A stretch of 36,182 bases of DNA from Ascoidea tarda (nom. inval.) (taxonomy: Eukaryota; Ascomycota; Saccharomycetes; Ascoideales; Ascoideaceae), in the NCBI GenBank assembly GCA_030560485.1, contig JAKTTS010000105.1:1-36182 (forward strand), written 5' to 3'. The position numbers and the translations under genes were made by a program. Under the pieces are notes generated by a model, which was not told the origin of the DNA, searched no databases, and worked only from the letters and a program-made list of their open reading frames with translations. Every line of letters starts with the position of its first letter. The stretch's first letter is position 1. Shown here one piece after another: positions 20,194 to 30,100 of the stretch.

Positions 20194-22188
20194 TCAATAG
20201 TTTTTTAATGAGTCTTTTTGAACAAGATTTATTTTTAGATGTAGATATTTTTTCTTTAACTTTTTGATTTTAAATAAGAGAGTTTTTGAACATTCTATTT
20301 CCTTCATTTTTGGTAATTGTGAAAGGTCTCTCTTATTAATACGTGTTATTTCATCTGGCAAAATCAAGTGAGTTAGATTGGTCTATTTTGATATTCCATT
20401 CAATTGTTTAAGAGGGTTTGAATTTAAATCCAATTTCATTTCAGCATTTTTTTGAACAGGAAAAGTTGGTTGGTTTCTCCCAATTCTTTTAAATATTGAA
20501 TAGATTTTAGAAACCTTTGGTTCAACCTCAATGCGTGTAATATTATTGGACTTTAAATTGATGTGTGAACAATTATTTAATTGGATTAGTGGAAGTAGTA
20601 TTTCTATTGAATTATTTGACAAGTCCAAAAAATTTAGATTGCCCAAACACCTTAAATTATCCATTTAGGATATATTGTTATTGGATAAGTTGACTTTGGA
20701 TAAGTTTTTAAAATGTGTCTGATTCTTCATGATTTGCAACTCACTAATACAGTTATGAGATAAATTGATGTTGGTCATATTTATCAATTTTTCAATATTT
20801 TCAAGTACTCGAATTCTATTTGTTGATAAATTTAAGGAAACTAAATTTGTCAAACAATCAAGATTTTCAATCTTGGATATTTGGTTATTGTAAAAGCTAA
20901 TTGTTACTAATTGTCTTAAGTTTGTTGCAAAATCTCCTATTTTGGTGATGTGATTATTTCCTATCATTAGTATTTGTAGACTAACAAGACCACAAAAGCA
21001 GTTATCAATACTTTGAATAGAGTTGGAAGATAAACCTAAAACTTTCAAATTTGATAAATATTTAAGGACTTTAATATCCTGAATTGAGTTGTAAGCAAGA
21101 TACAATTCTTCTAGGTTTGATAGAATATTTAAGTTTTTGATACCTTCGATTGAATTAAACTCCAAGTTAAGAATTCTTAATTTGGTGAATTGGGATACAT
21201 TACTAATTTTTGTAATAGAATTATGGGATAATTTGAGTTTGAGTAGATTGTCACATCCAATAAGATTTTCAAGTGTTTTGATGTTGTTTCTAGTTAATGA
21301 AAAAGTAACTAGGTTTTTTAAAAATGAAACATTTTGAATATTTGTGATTTTATTCATAATTAAATCCAAATGTTTTATACTATCAGGAAATCGAGTGTTT
21401 TTTAAAGTGCCAAAGTTGTTTCTTCTCATTTGGAGATGTTTCAAATTGTTTGATTTTAGAATACCAGATCCAATCTCACTAAGATCCACGCCATCCAATA
21501 TTAGTTTTGTTAAATTAAATAAACCATAATTAACATATTTATCGGAGAAGAGAAATTTGGAATCAAATTCATATCCTGGGCTTTCAAATACTCGGTCAGA
21601 ATAAACCAAGCTTCTATCAAGACAATTAAATAGCATAATCATATAATGAAAATCAATTGTTATTTCATTTAATGTTTGTTTATGAGAAAGTAGCATATTT
21701 CTTATTAATGAAATGCATCCCCAAAATTCATCAAGCACTTCAGGCAATAGATAGTTAGAATGCGATTTAGAAAACGAAATTGAACGAACAAAAATTGAGA
21801 CTTTTTTAGCAGATTCTAGCATTGTGATTATATGATCTTGATTATCCAATAGATCTCTATCTGGTAAATCTATTTTAAGATATATAGTTCTAGAGAATTG
21901 ATTTAAATACTTTTTAAAAAGCATAGCATCTCTAAGGTTTAATCTTAAGATACACTCTTGATAAATCTGTTGGTCTGGACTTGAAGGAAAATATTCAGGT
22001 TGACATGAAATCAACTCAATGTTTTTAAATATAGCTTTTAAAGATGCTGTTTTGACAATTGGATTTGTTGAAGATATAAATGCAAATGCATGTTGAAATA
22101 AAAGTTTGTGGAAAATGTGATTGAGAACGTGAGGAGGTAGTCCGTCCAATATATTTTGTCTGCTGTTCCTGGTCATTGCAAAGTTCAT
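20194..22188 (-). pseudogene. F-box / SDS22-type LRR gene interrupted by two in-frame stops
   Basis: From ATG 22186-22188 one frame runs about 665 codons to TGA 20194-20196. It is broken only by TAA at 20665-20667 and TAG at 20383-20385; no frameshift is needed. An F-box is near the N terminus (LDGLPPHVLNHIFHKLL, about residues 14-30), a poorly conserved middle follows, then LRRs from about residue 220, such as LRILNLEFNSIEGIKNLNIL and LVSLNLSTNRIRVLENIEKL. LRR sequence continues smoothly past the first stop (LNFLDLSNNSIEILLPLIQL), and plausible coding (THLILPDEITRINKR) follows the second. The upstream TTG is not needed as a start. Length and layout match the intact 644-aa gene at 2697-4631. 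An F-box/LRR protein would be an SCF substrate receptor. As read, the first 507 residues could still be made; a recent pseudogene, read-through or a sequence error are all possible. Confidence 0.8.
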
Positions 22189-22956
22189 TTTGGATGTGTT
22201 CTCTGATGGACAAGAATACAATAAACATTTTCATTGTAACTGAAATGTAAAGTATTTACATGTATATTTATATGGCAGACATGTTGAACAACAGAAAGTA
22301 ATAAACGCAAATAAACGCACTTTTTTGATACAAGTCTACATTGACATGCGTGACTTGATAGGGATAACGCAAGAGAGTTTGTTGTTGAAAGCAATTTTAA
22401 GTATTGTATTATTTTCATGCTACTTTGAACAACAAAATAAATTTCTAGTCTTTTGCAAACTTTTAGATTTTTGTGTTTGGTTAATCATTTTCCATTACAT
22501 TGCATGGTAAGAACATACACTGAAGAGATACTTATCGAAACACTAACAACCTATACCAAAAAGTTCCAGTCTGAAAATTGCGGCTCCCAGAACCTTCCAC
22601 AAAAAATATATGCAATGTCATGTAGACACTGCTGTTGTAATCTATACTGATATATACAGTAACAAGCATTTCTTTCTGTGGTGTTCCACATGACTGGTTT
22701 TTCACCATCTATATCCAATAATAAGCAGCGTATGGTCGAATATTTCATTTCAGATTGAATGGATCTGGCAATGGCCATAAAAAAATAGACACCAACACTT
22801 ATCTGGAAGTACTTATCTCTTCAAACAACTTTTCTGCTTTTTCAAATCTTTCAACTAACAGTGTTTACTTACAATTGATTATCAATTCACTCTTCATTTC
22901 AAAAGCATCAAATAAAATTAATTACTTCACCAGTGTTAATCGACTTTAATCGAAGA
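22189..22956. other. Spacer between divergent LRR gene and broken membrane-protein gene
   Basis: No supported gene. Open frames of 60-77 codons on both strands have no domain and mostly overlap each other. Confidence 0.5.
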
Positions 22957-24013
22957 ATGGCCAAAATGGCCAAAATGGTTATTGATGAACCTGCAAAAAC
23001 TACAGATAATTCAACAGCCATATTAGTTGTTGAAATTGTGGCTGCTATTATAGCCGGTATTGCCCTTTTATATGGCTTATTTAAAAAGTATGAGAGTGTT
23101 AACCACCCAAGACTCCTCTGAATGCATTTAATATATGATACAGAGATAGCCGTTCCACTTCTACCTCATCTTAAATTGGGTCTTGGTTGGCTTTTGCCAT
23201 CGTCGATTATAATGATATTTTGTGTGATTTTCAAAATTTTATGATATCCGTTTAAAAGATATAAAGATGTTACTCTTGACATGGTGTTCTCCAAGGAGTC
23301 AATAAAAAAGAAACATAGTAACAATTTAATTTTAAATGTCAATGACTTTATGAAAAAATTGTTACTCAATTGGTGCTACATCCCTGATTATTTCCAATAT
23401 TAGTGGAAGCTATACCAAATTATGAACAGTTTTTCATTAGAATATTTAGAACATCCAATTCAGGTGTTGATTATAAGACATGCAATTAATGAATACTTAC
23501 ATATTTTTCCTCGCACTATTGAAAAATTCGCCTTAAAAGAATCCATTATTAGTTTCATTTCGTCCGTTTTTGGTTGAGTTTGTTGGTGAAAAAATTAAAA
23601 AAATTGACAACATCTATTCAAATATTATTGATTTCCAAAATGCAATAATTGAAACTCAATCTTCATCATTAAAAATAGATGCAGTGTTTGAGGCCTATGA
23701 TATAGTAATTAAAGGAATCACTAATGATTATAGGCTATTGTTAGATAAAGAAAAGAATACTGTCCATGGACTAGTAGGTGGATACTCGTATATGTTTTTG
23801 TTTTCTCCATTTATTGATTTAAAAGCCCTCTTTGATTTGGAAACTGTTTTGGATATTAAGATGATTGAAAAGTCTTTGTTAAAGCTTGTAAAATGCATAC
23901 CAAAGCACAAAAAGCAAGAGCTTTTGTCCAGACAATTTTTTCATGATGGTCAAAATTATGAGGTTAACGACCAAGGGGATTGCAATGTTAGTCTTTTGCT
24001 TATAAAAAAATGA
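22957..24013 (+). pseudogene. Unrecognised gene, broken; N-terminal membrane segments
   Basis: From ATG 22957 a frame encodes a short charged start, then a strong transmembrane helix (AILVVEIVAAIIAGIALLYG). After an in-frame stop come a second hydrophobic stretch (LGWLLPSSIIMIFCVIFKIL) and a soluble-looking part with IRHAINEYLHIFPRTIEKFA. Three in-frame stops occur, and near 23550-23575 the reading moves to another frame. That frame stays open for about 145 codons (FVGEKIKKIDNIYSNII ... LVKCIPKHKKQELLSRQFF) and ends with TGA 24011-24013. Together this spans about 350 codons and looks like one decayed gene rather than several small ones. The 62-codon and 147-codon frames here are its parts. 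Family not recognised. A membrane-anchored protein with a helical cytosolic domain is all that can be said. Confidence 0.5.
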
Positions 24014-24437
24014 GATTTAGCACACAGGTTTTCATCATCAGCTAAAGCAAGCCAACTATATAGCTCTTTATTTGCTAAATAAAATTAATCGTATATGGCT
24101 ATCACAATTAATTTGGATTAATACCAACAGAACAAGTTTTGAATCAAGTTTTAAATGCCTAACACGATGTAGTAACCACACCTCTTTTTATATTGAACCG
24201 GTTGTTTTGAAATGATGAAGGAGTTATCAATACACTTAGTTTGTTGTTTTTTTCTCATTTTGAAAAAGAAGGAGATTGAATGAATCCGAAGGCGATTACA
24301 AGGTAGTTCCGAGGTAAGTACGTGATACATTGGACAGTTCAAACTGGGATCGGACGGAAATTAAGAAGTTGAATTATGTTTTTCTGTATATTATAATCTG
24401 GGGTTTTTGAACCCAAGAAACAAGATAACAATCCAAG
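24014..24437. other. Upstream region of the F-box gene
   Basis: Holds the second copy of the dispersed repeat (24301-24410) and a GTAAGT hexamer at 24314-24319 that resembles a splice donor. No ATG in frame with the following gene was found. Confidence 0.5.
24301..24410. repeat. Diverged dispersed repeat, copy 2
   Basis: Related by eye to 20065-20177. It ends about 30 bp before the open frame of the F-box gene, so it sits where a promoter or first exon would be expected. Confidence 0.45.
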
Positions 24438-26072
24438 GTGGCTACTCGAAGGCATTTAAGGAATAGGGTGCCATACCGGCGATATGGGCCCAGTGGTATC
24501 ATTAAGAATGTTGATGAAGAGCATTTTTATTTTTATAATTATTCCAGTGACAAATCAAAAAGAGATGATTCAGCTCTATCCAAAATTGTAGAAGAAGAGG
24601 AAGTTGAAAAAGGGGAAAAAAGTGGAAAGGAAGAATATGCAGGAAACTTGGCGATTTGGCCAATGTCTGGATTTCAAAAGGTCGATGTGTTGTCAGTGAT
24701 ATTATATGGGGAGGATTACTTGAAGCATTCAGTGGGAGATAGTACACAGGATCAGTGTGGGTATGGGAAGAGGCGTATGGATGGAAATGGGAGTAAAGAA
24801 TTGTTGTTGCCTATTGAGATTATAGAAAAAATAATATGGTATACAAGGGAGGCTAAATTAAAGACCAAATATCTTTTTCTTTCCAAGTACTTTTATGTCA
24901 GATATTTGCCTGTTATATATGAGGAACCAGAGTTGCATATTGGGAATGTTTTGAGGTTTATAGAGTCGATAACTGTTAATGATTCGCCATTATTGGCTTA
25001 TGAAGAGAAGAGAAAAGTGGGTATTGGTAAGATTACTGAAGAGAACCAAAATGCAAATGAAAAGGAGAATGTTAATAAGAACACAACTAAGAAGCGAAAG
25101 AAGTTCAAGAACACTCGAGGGGAATACATCAGAAAATTGGATCTAACCAAATTAAGTGGTGGAATTAGAAGCAGTAATATAACAAAAATAATTAAACACA
25201 GTAATAAAGAATTGAGAGAGTTGGTGTTACCACAAATGAAAATAGGTTATATTGGAGTAATAAGTTTTCGTAACTGCCTAAAATTGGAGAAGTTGGATTT
25301 GAGTTTGGTGCTAGATGTTATTAATTTGAATGAGTTGATAACGTGTTTGAATAAGCTAGAATATTTGAAGGAGTTGCGGTTTCCTCGAAGCTCAATTAAA
25401 ATGGATGATAATGGTAATAAAGACAGTGATGGTGTGAAGTATTTAACGATTAAAAAAATTGAAAGCTTGTATATCAGTGGAGGAATCACCGACGAGATAC
25501 TAGAAAATTTGAATCCCGAGGGAGGTGTTAACGGTGTCCTTGAGGCTGGCGGTGGGAACGGCAGTAATATAGGGAAATTGAGCATCAAGTTCTGCTCGAG
25601 TCTCACGGACTTTGGGGTGTACCGGTTCTTGAACAACAACCGGTTAGGCAGAAACATCCGAGAGTTGTCTGTGTTCTATCCGAACGTGAAGCTTTCGGCG
25701 AACACGTTCGACCACGTTTTCAAGATGTGTCCAAACCTCGTCAGGCTTGAGATCAGCGACGACTTTATTTCGAGCGAGCTCTTCAACGACTACAACCTCC
25801 CGATGGTACGCGATAGCACAAGCAGCACCGGCAGCAGAAGCAGCGTTGTGTTGGAGGAGTTGCACCTCACCACGAGCGGACTCTTGGGCCAGTTCAACAA
25901 GGTGCGGCCGGAGGACTTGTTGTTGGCCTTGTTGGAACTCCGCTTCCCGCGCTTGGTGCGGCTCCGTCTCTCACGGCGGTTGGGCTGGGACGTGGCCGGC
26001 GCAAACGGCGTGTTGGACCAAATCGTCGGGGCCGTTGAGCGCAACGCCGGCGCCGTCTGTTTTGACGCGTAG
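24438..26072 (+). CDS. F-box protein with AMN1-type leucine-rich repeats
   Basis: The frame is open from 24438 (a GTG; a TAA lies three codons upstream) to TAG 26072. The first in-frame ATG is 24663, which would give 469 aa. An F-box (LPIEIIEKIIWY ... LSKYFYVRYLPVIY) lies at about residues 123-162 counted from 24438. LRRs follow (LDLTKLSGGIRSSNITKI, LEKLDLSLVLDVINLNEL) and a cysteine-containing AMN1-type repeat (LSIKFCSSLTDFGVYRFL). F-box proteins bring substrates to the Skp1-cullin ubiquitin ligase. The layout resembles S. cerevisiae YDR306C, an F-box/LRR protein of unknown substrate; orthology is a guess. The stretch before the ATG (RRHLRNRVPYRRYG) looks coding, so the true start may be a short upstream exon or a non-ATG codon. 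GC content rises strongly from about 25500 to the end. Confidence 0.75.
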   Translation: MATRRHLRNRVPYRRYGPSGIIKNVDEEHFYFYNYSSDKSKRDDSALSKIVEEEEVEKGEKSGKEEYAGNLAIWPMSGFQKVDVLSVILYGEDYLKHSVGDSTQDQCGYGKRRMDGNGSKELLLPIEIIEKIIWYTREAKLKTKYLFLSKYFYVRYLPVIYEEPELHIGNVLRFIESITVNDSPLLAYEEKRKVGIGKITEENQNANEKENVNKNTTKKRKKFKNTRGEYIRKLDLTKLSGGIRSSNITKIIKHSNKELRELVLPQMKIGYIGVISFRNCLKLEKLDLSLVLDVINLNELITCLNKLEYLKELRFPRSSIKMDDNGNKDSDGVKYLTIKKIESLYISGGITDEILENLNPEGGVNGVLEAGGGNGSNIGKLSIKFCSSLTDFGVYRFLNNNRLGRNIRELSVFYPNVKLSANTFDHVFKMCPNLVRLEISDDFISSELFNDYNLPMVRDSTSSTGSRSSVVLEELHLTTSGLLGQFNKVRPEDLLLALLELRFPRLVRLRLSRRLGWDVAGANGVLDQIVGAVERNAGAVCFDA

Positions 26073-26290
26073 CGCACGCATGCGTGTGCGCGAGAATGCG
26101 CGCTCCTCTTCTGCTTCTGCTGCTTCTGCTGTTTCCGCTGCTTCTGCTGCTTCTGTGTCTGCTTCTGCTTCTGGACTAGCTGCTCTTGCTGCATGTGCCT
26201 CCTCTGCCGCCTCTGCCGGCCTTCTGCCGCCTGGCTCTCCCGCCCACGTCTGTGGAGCTGCCCTGAGCGTAACGTTGGGCTCTGGCTCAT
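25500..26290. other. GC-rich island 2
   Basis: About 65-70 percent GC around 25980-26040. It starts inside the 3' third of the F-box gene and runs about 220 bp past its stop. Overlapping open frames on both strands (25747-26391 +, 25790-26290 -) are explained by scarce stops and by CTG/TCT repeats and are not called. Confidence 0.75.
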
Positions 26291-27125
26291 TTCATGTTAT
26301 TGTCTCGAGTAGAACATGTGGAATATCCAGCTCAAACCTACAAATCGTGGATCACCAAAAGCATAATCGGTTTCGCTCTGTTTATTTTTAATCTCTCTGT
26401 CAACGAGTAGCTGATTTCAACCAGTGCTTCGTCTTATTGTTCACTTTGGCGATTGCTGAGATCCTTCTGAACCTGAGGTTGTTCCACTGACGTGATTTAA
26501 ACTTGGGATTCTGCTACCTCACTTTCACGAATAGCAATTCATTACCAACTTATATTTTCAAGGGACGTTACTGTTATTCCTTCTGGCTCCAGCTCGCCTA
26601 TATATATTAGGTTATCAGTTTATCTCCAATATCCATCCCTCAACAGCAGTTTTATTTTTTCGTTTCCACCTTTTTCATTACTTTTACTCTTACTGCCCTC
26701 GTCATTATTTGTTATTATCCAATTTACCACTATTCAAATTGGCGTTACTCGTCTTTGGTTTTATCCCTGTGTACTGAATAGCTCAAATTTAAGAACCCTA
26801 GATATCGCTCTCAAAAATCCAAATTTCACTTCACTCTTTCAATTTCCAATTTCCAATTTCCAATTTCCATTTTCCAGTTACTCAATATACAGTACAATCA
26901 TAAAATCAAAATCAGAATCAGAATCAAAATCAACATTGACATCTATTTTGCATTTCTGGATCCTTCATTCTATTTACTCTATTTAAGTAATATAATTAAT
27001 AAACTCTTTTCCTTGATTTTTTTTTTCTTTTTTTTTCCTTTGATTTTTCACATCTTTTATCACAATTTCATCACTCTTTCATCACTAGCTCTTTTTTACC
27101 AATATTTTCTCTCTTTTACATCAAA
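26073..27125. other. Long leader/promoter of the KEL1-like gene
   Basis: No supported gene. It begins with (CTTCTG)-type repeats (26104-26175). Later come a 7-bp tandem CAATTTC repeated about four times (26840-26868), ATCARA hexamers (26905-26935) and a T/C-rich run before the ATG. The GC-rich to pyrimidine-rich order repeats that upstream of the gene at 17016. Confidence 0.5.
26104..26175. repeat. CTTCTG/CTGCTT imperfect hexamer repeat
   Basis: About ten imperfect CTTCTG/CTTCTGCTG units just after the F-box gene stop codon, inside GC-rich island 2. Confidence 0.75.
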
Positions 27126-30100
27126 ATGGCCCCCTTTAAATTTGGCAAAAATAAAAAGCATAAAGATATCGCATCCCCAACTCATCACTACTTCCATCCA
27201 AATTCAAATAATAACAACAATACTAACACCAACAATTTAAACAATCTTCCTAATATCAACACTTTTCCAAACAATATCAACACCAATGAAAACTCTTTAA
27301 TTTCCCCAATCAGAAACACTGTATCTCGCAGGAAAAACTCTGTGTCAAATTCAAACAACTCAAACAACTCAAATAATTCAAATAATTCAAATATCTCTAA
27401 AAATTCAAAAAACTCGAAAAACTCAAAAAACTCAAAAATTTCAACTATACCAACTATACAAAATATACAAAATAATGTTCAAAACCCTTCCTCAGCATCA
27501 AGACAAAGAAAAATGAGCAATGAATACAGTCCAGCACCATCCAAAATACCACAAAAGATTCAACCTCAACTAACTAACCCTCTAAATAACTCAGTCCCAA
27601 ATCAAATCAACTATAATGACTTAAATAACATAAATAACGTAAATAACAACCAAATAATTGCTTCTCAAAGAACAAATCATCTGAGTTTTGTACCAACCTC
27701 AAATAACTCTCCAAACAATTATTCCCCCTTCACTTCAAATAACCAACAACAATATTCAAATCGTCAATATAACTCTCCCAACAACTACAACCACTCAATG
27801 TCTCCTCAACCTCAACCACAATCACAACCTCAGCTGAGACAACAGTATCCTCAACCCCAAAAACTATACAACCCTGCGTTACCTCCAAATCTAAATCAAG
27901 TTGCAGAAAGGTCCCCTGTTCAAAATCAAAGTCCTCTCAACAATAATTATATCAATAATAATAACAATATTGGTAATAATATGAATAATAATATGAATAA
28001 TAATATGAATAATAATATGAATAACAACATAAATAACAACATAAATAACAACATAAATAACAACATAAATAACAACATGAACAACAATGTAAACGTGAAA
28101 TCTCCAGTTATCAACTATATGCCTCCTAATGACCAACAGATTCTCAACTCTCAAATTGTTAACTCTCCAGTAGCCAATTCCCCAGCACCTCTTCCTCAAA
28201 CAATAAGTCCTTCAATCGTTAACTCCCAATCAATCAATCCTCCACTGCTCAACGCCCAAACATTTAACCAAAATTTTCCTCCTGTCTTAAACTCCCCAAC
28301 TCAACAGAATCAAATCCCAAATTACGATACCTTCACTCCATGGACAAGAATCAAATTATCTGGCTCTCCCTTCCCTCGTTACAGACACACTGCTTCAAAC
28401 ATGATCTCAGATAAAGGCCACGTCTTTATAATGGGCGGTTTGAGAGAAGGCTCTGTCTTTGGTGACATTTGGGCTTTGACTTCAAACACCTTCTTTGCCC
28501 AATCAATTGAAAACTTTGATGGCGTTCCTGCTCCAAGAGTAGGTCATAACAGTTGCCTTTGTGGTAACGCCTTTATTGTCTTTGGCGGCGATACAACCCA
28601 AACTAACGAAGAAGGCGACTTGGACAACGATTTGTATCTCTTCAACATCAATTCCTTGAAATGGACAATTCCCAACCCAACTGGCACAAGACCCTGTGGG
28701 AGATATGGCCACACAATTGGTGTCATTGCAAAAACAAGTAATCAGTCAAAACTATTTCTTTTCGGTGGTCAATTAGACTCTCAAATCTTCAACGACTTGT
28801 GGATGTTCGACTTGAGCTCATTCAGAAAACCAAACTCTCATTGGGAAATCGTCTCTTCTGCAAATACTGACCCAAATGATATTCCCCCTCCACTAACAAA
28901 CCATACAATGGTCATATTCGATTATAAATTGTTTGTTTTTGGCGGTTCTAATGATAGCCTCATATCCAATAATCTATACAGCTATGATCCCACAACGAAT
29001 ATCTGGCAAAAACATGTTTGTAATGGTGACATTCCTCCTCCAATGGAAGAACATTCTGCTACAATAATCAAAAACTTAATGATAGTATATGGTGGAAAGA
29101 GCCATAATGAGGAAATTCTTGGTGATTTTTATATTTTCAACTTTAATAACTTGCATTGGCATAAAGTCGATCCTTTTAGCCTTCATCCAGGACTAAGATG
29201 TGGCCATACAATTACTTCTTTGATTAATTATAAATTAAAATCCTCAACTGCCTTGACATCCAATTCTTCTTCATCTTTGATAAATCCAAACAAATTTAAT
29301 AATTTCACAATTAATCCTCAACAAATTTCAGAATTTGCAATCTCATCCAATGTTATAACTCCCTCAAGAAACAAAATACTAATCATGGGTGGAGACCAGC
29401 TAGATTATGCTAGCTCTGATCTTGACGATTTCGATCAATTGAATCACAACGCTAAGCTGGGCGTTTTAATTTACCTATTTGATCTAGATCTTTATAATGA
29501 GTGGTTAATCTACTATAAAAACATTAATTTATGGAATGATGATCTTTTTCAATTTTCTAAATCATCAAATCAATCTCCTCAATCCATGCCTCCAATAAAC
29601 CCACAACTAACTCCTTTAATGACTCAACCACAAAACCAACCCATTCCTCCGGTTGATAATAATAATAATACTATTGATGGATCTTATAACTCTTTAGAAA
29701 CTAATACAACAGCTAATGGAAAAAGAAGCAGAAGCTCAAGTAACGTTGATACAAGAAGACGATCAAATTCAAATAATGGCTCAATATCAAGTACCAATAA
29801 AAACTTGCCATTTGCTCCTCTGCCCATTGTCCCCATTGATCATAATCAAGGATCATTTCTGAGTTTGCAAAACAACTTTTCTCCTATAAAAGAAGAAACC
29901 ATTGAAAGCTTAACAGTCACTTCTGCTCCTCAAGAAAACATTTTAAATCTTGGAAGCAAAGATTCACTTTCAAACCTAAATCCTTCCAACGCATTGTCAA
30001 AATCCATAAGTAAAGCCTCCACAACTCCCGATGATGATTTCCAAACTCCATCTCAAAGTCCAATTGTCAATAATATTGAGTCCATGGAAAAACCCTCTTC

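Noticed and set aside
1230-24013. Reassigned stop codons as an explanation for the many in-frame stops
   Set aside because: Intact genes end normally at TAA (PIB1-like, CRIB gene, KEL1-like), TAG (F-box gene) and TGA (PEX20-like), and broken copies also show frame changes; decay is simpler.
24289-24360. Resemblance of the minus strand to 5S rRNA (CCGTCCGATC)
   Set aside because: Only about ten bases fit well; the rest of the 5S helices are missing, and the stretch is better explained as part of the diverged repeat.
25747-26391. Open frames on both strands across the F-box gene end
   Set aside because: Shadows of the F-box coding sequence plus CTTCTG repeats in GC-rich DNA; Ala/Ser or Gln/Lys runs only.
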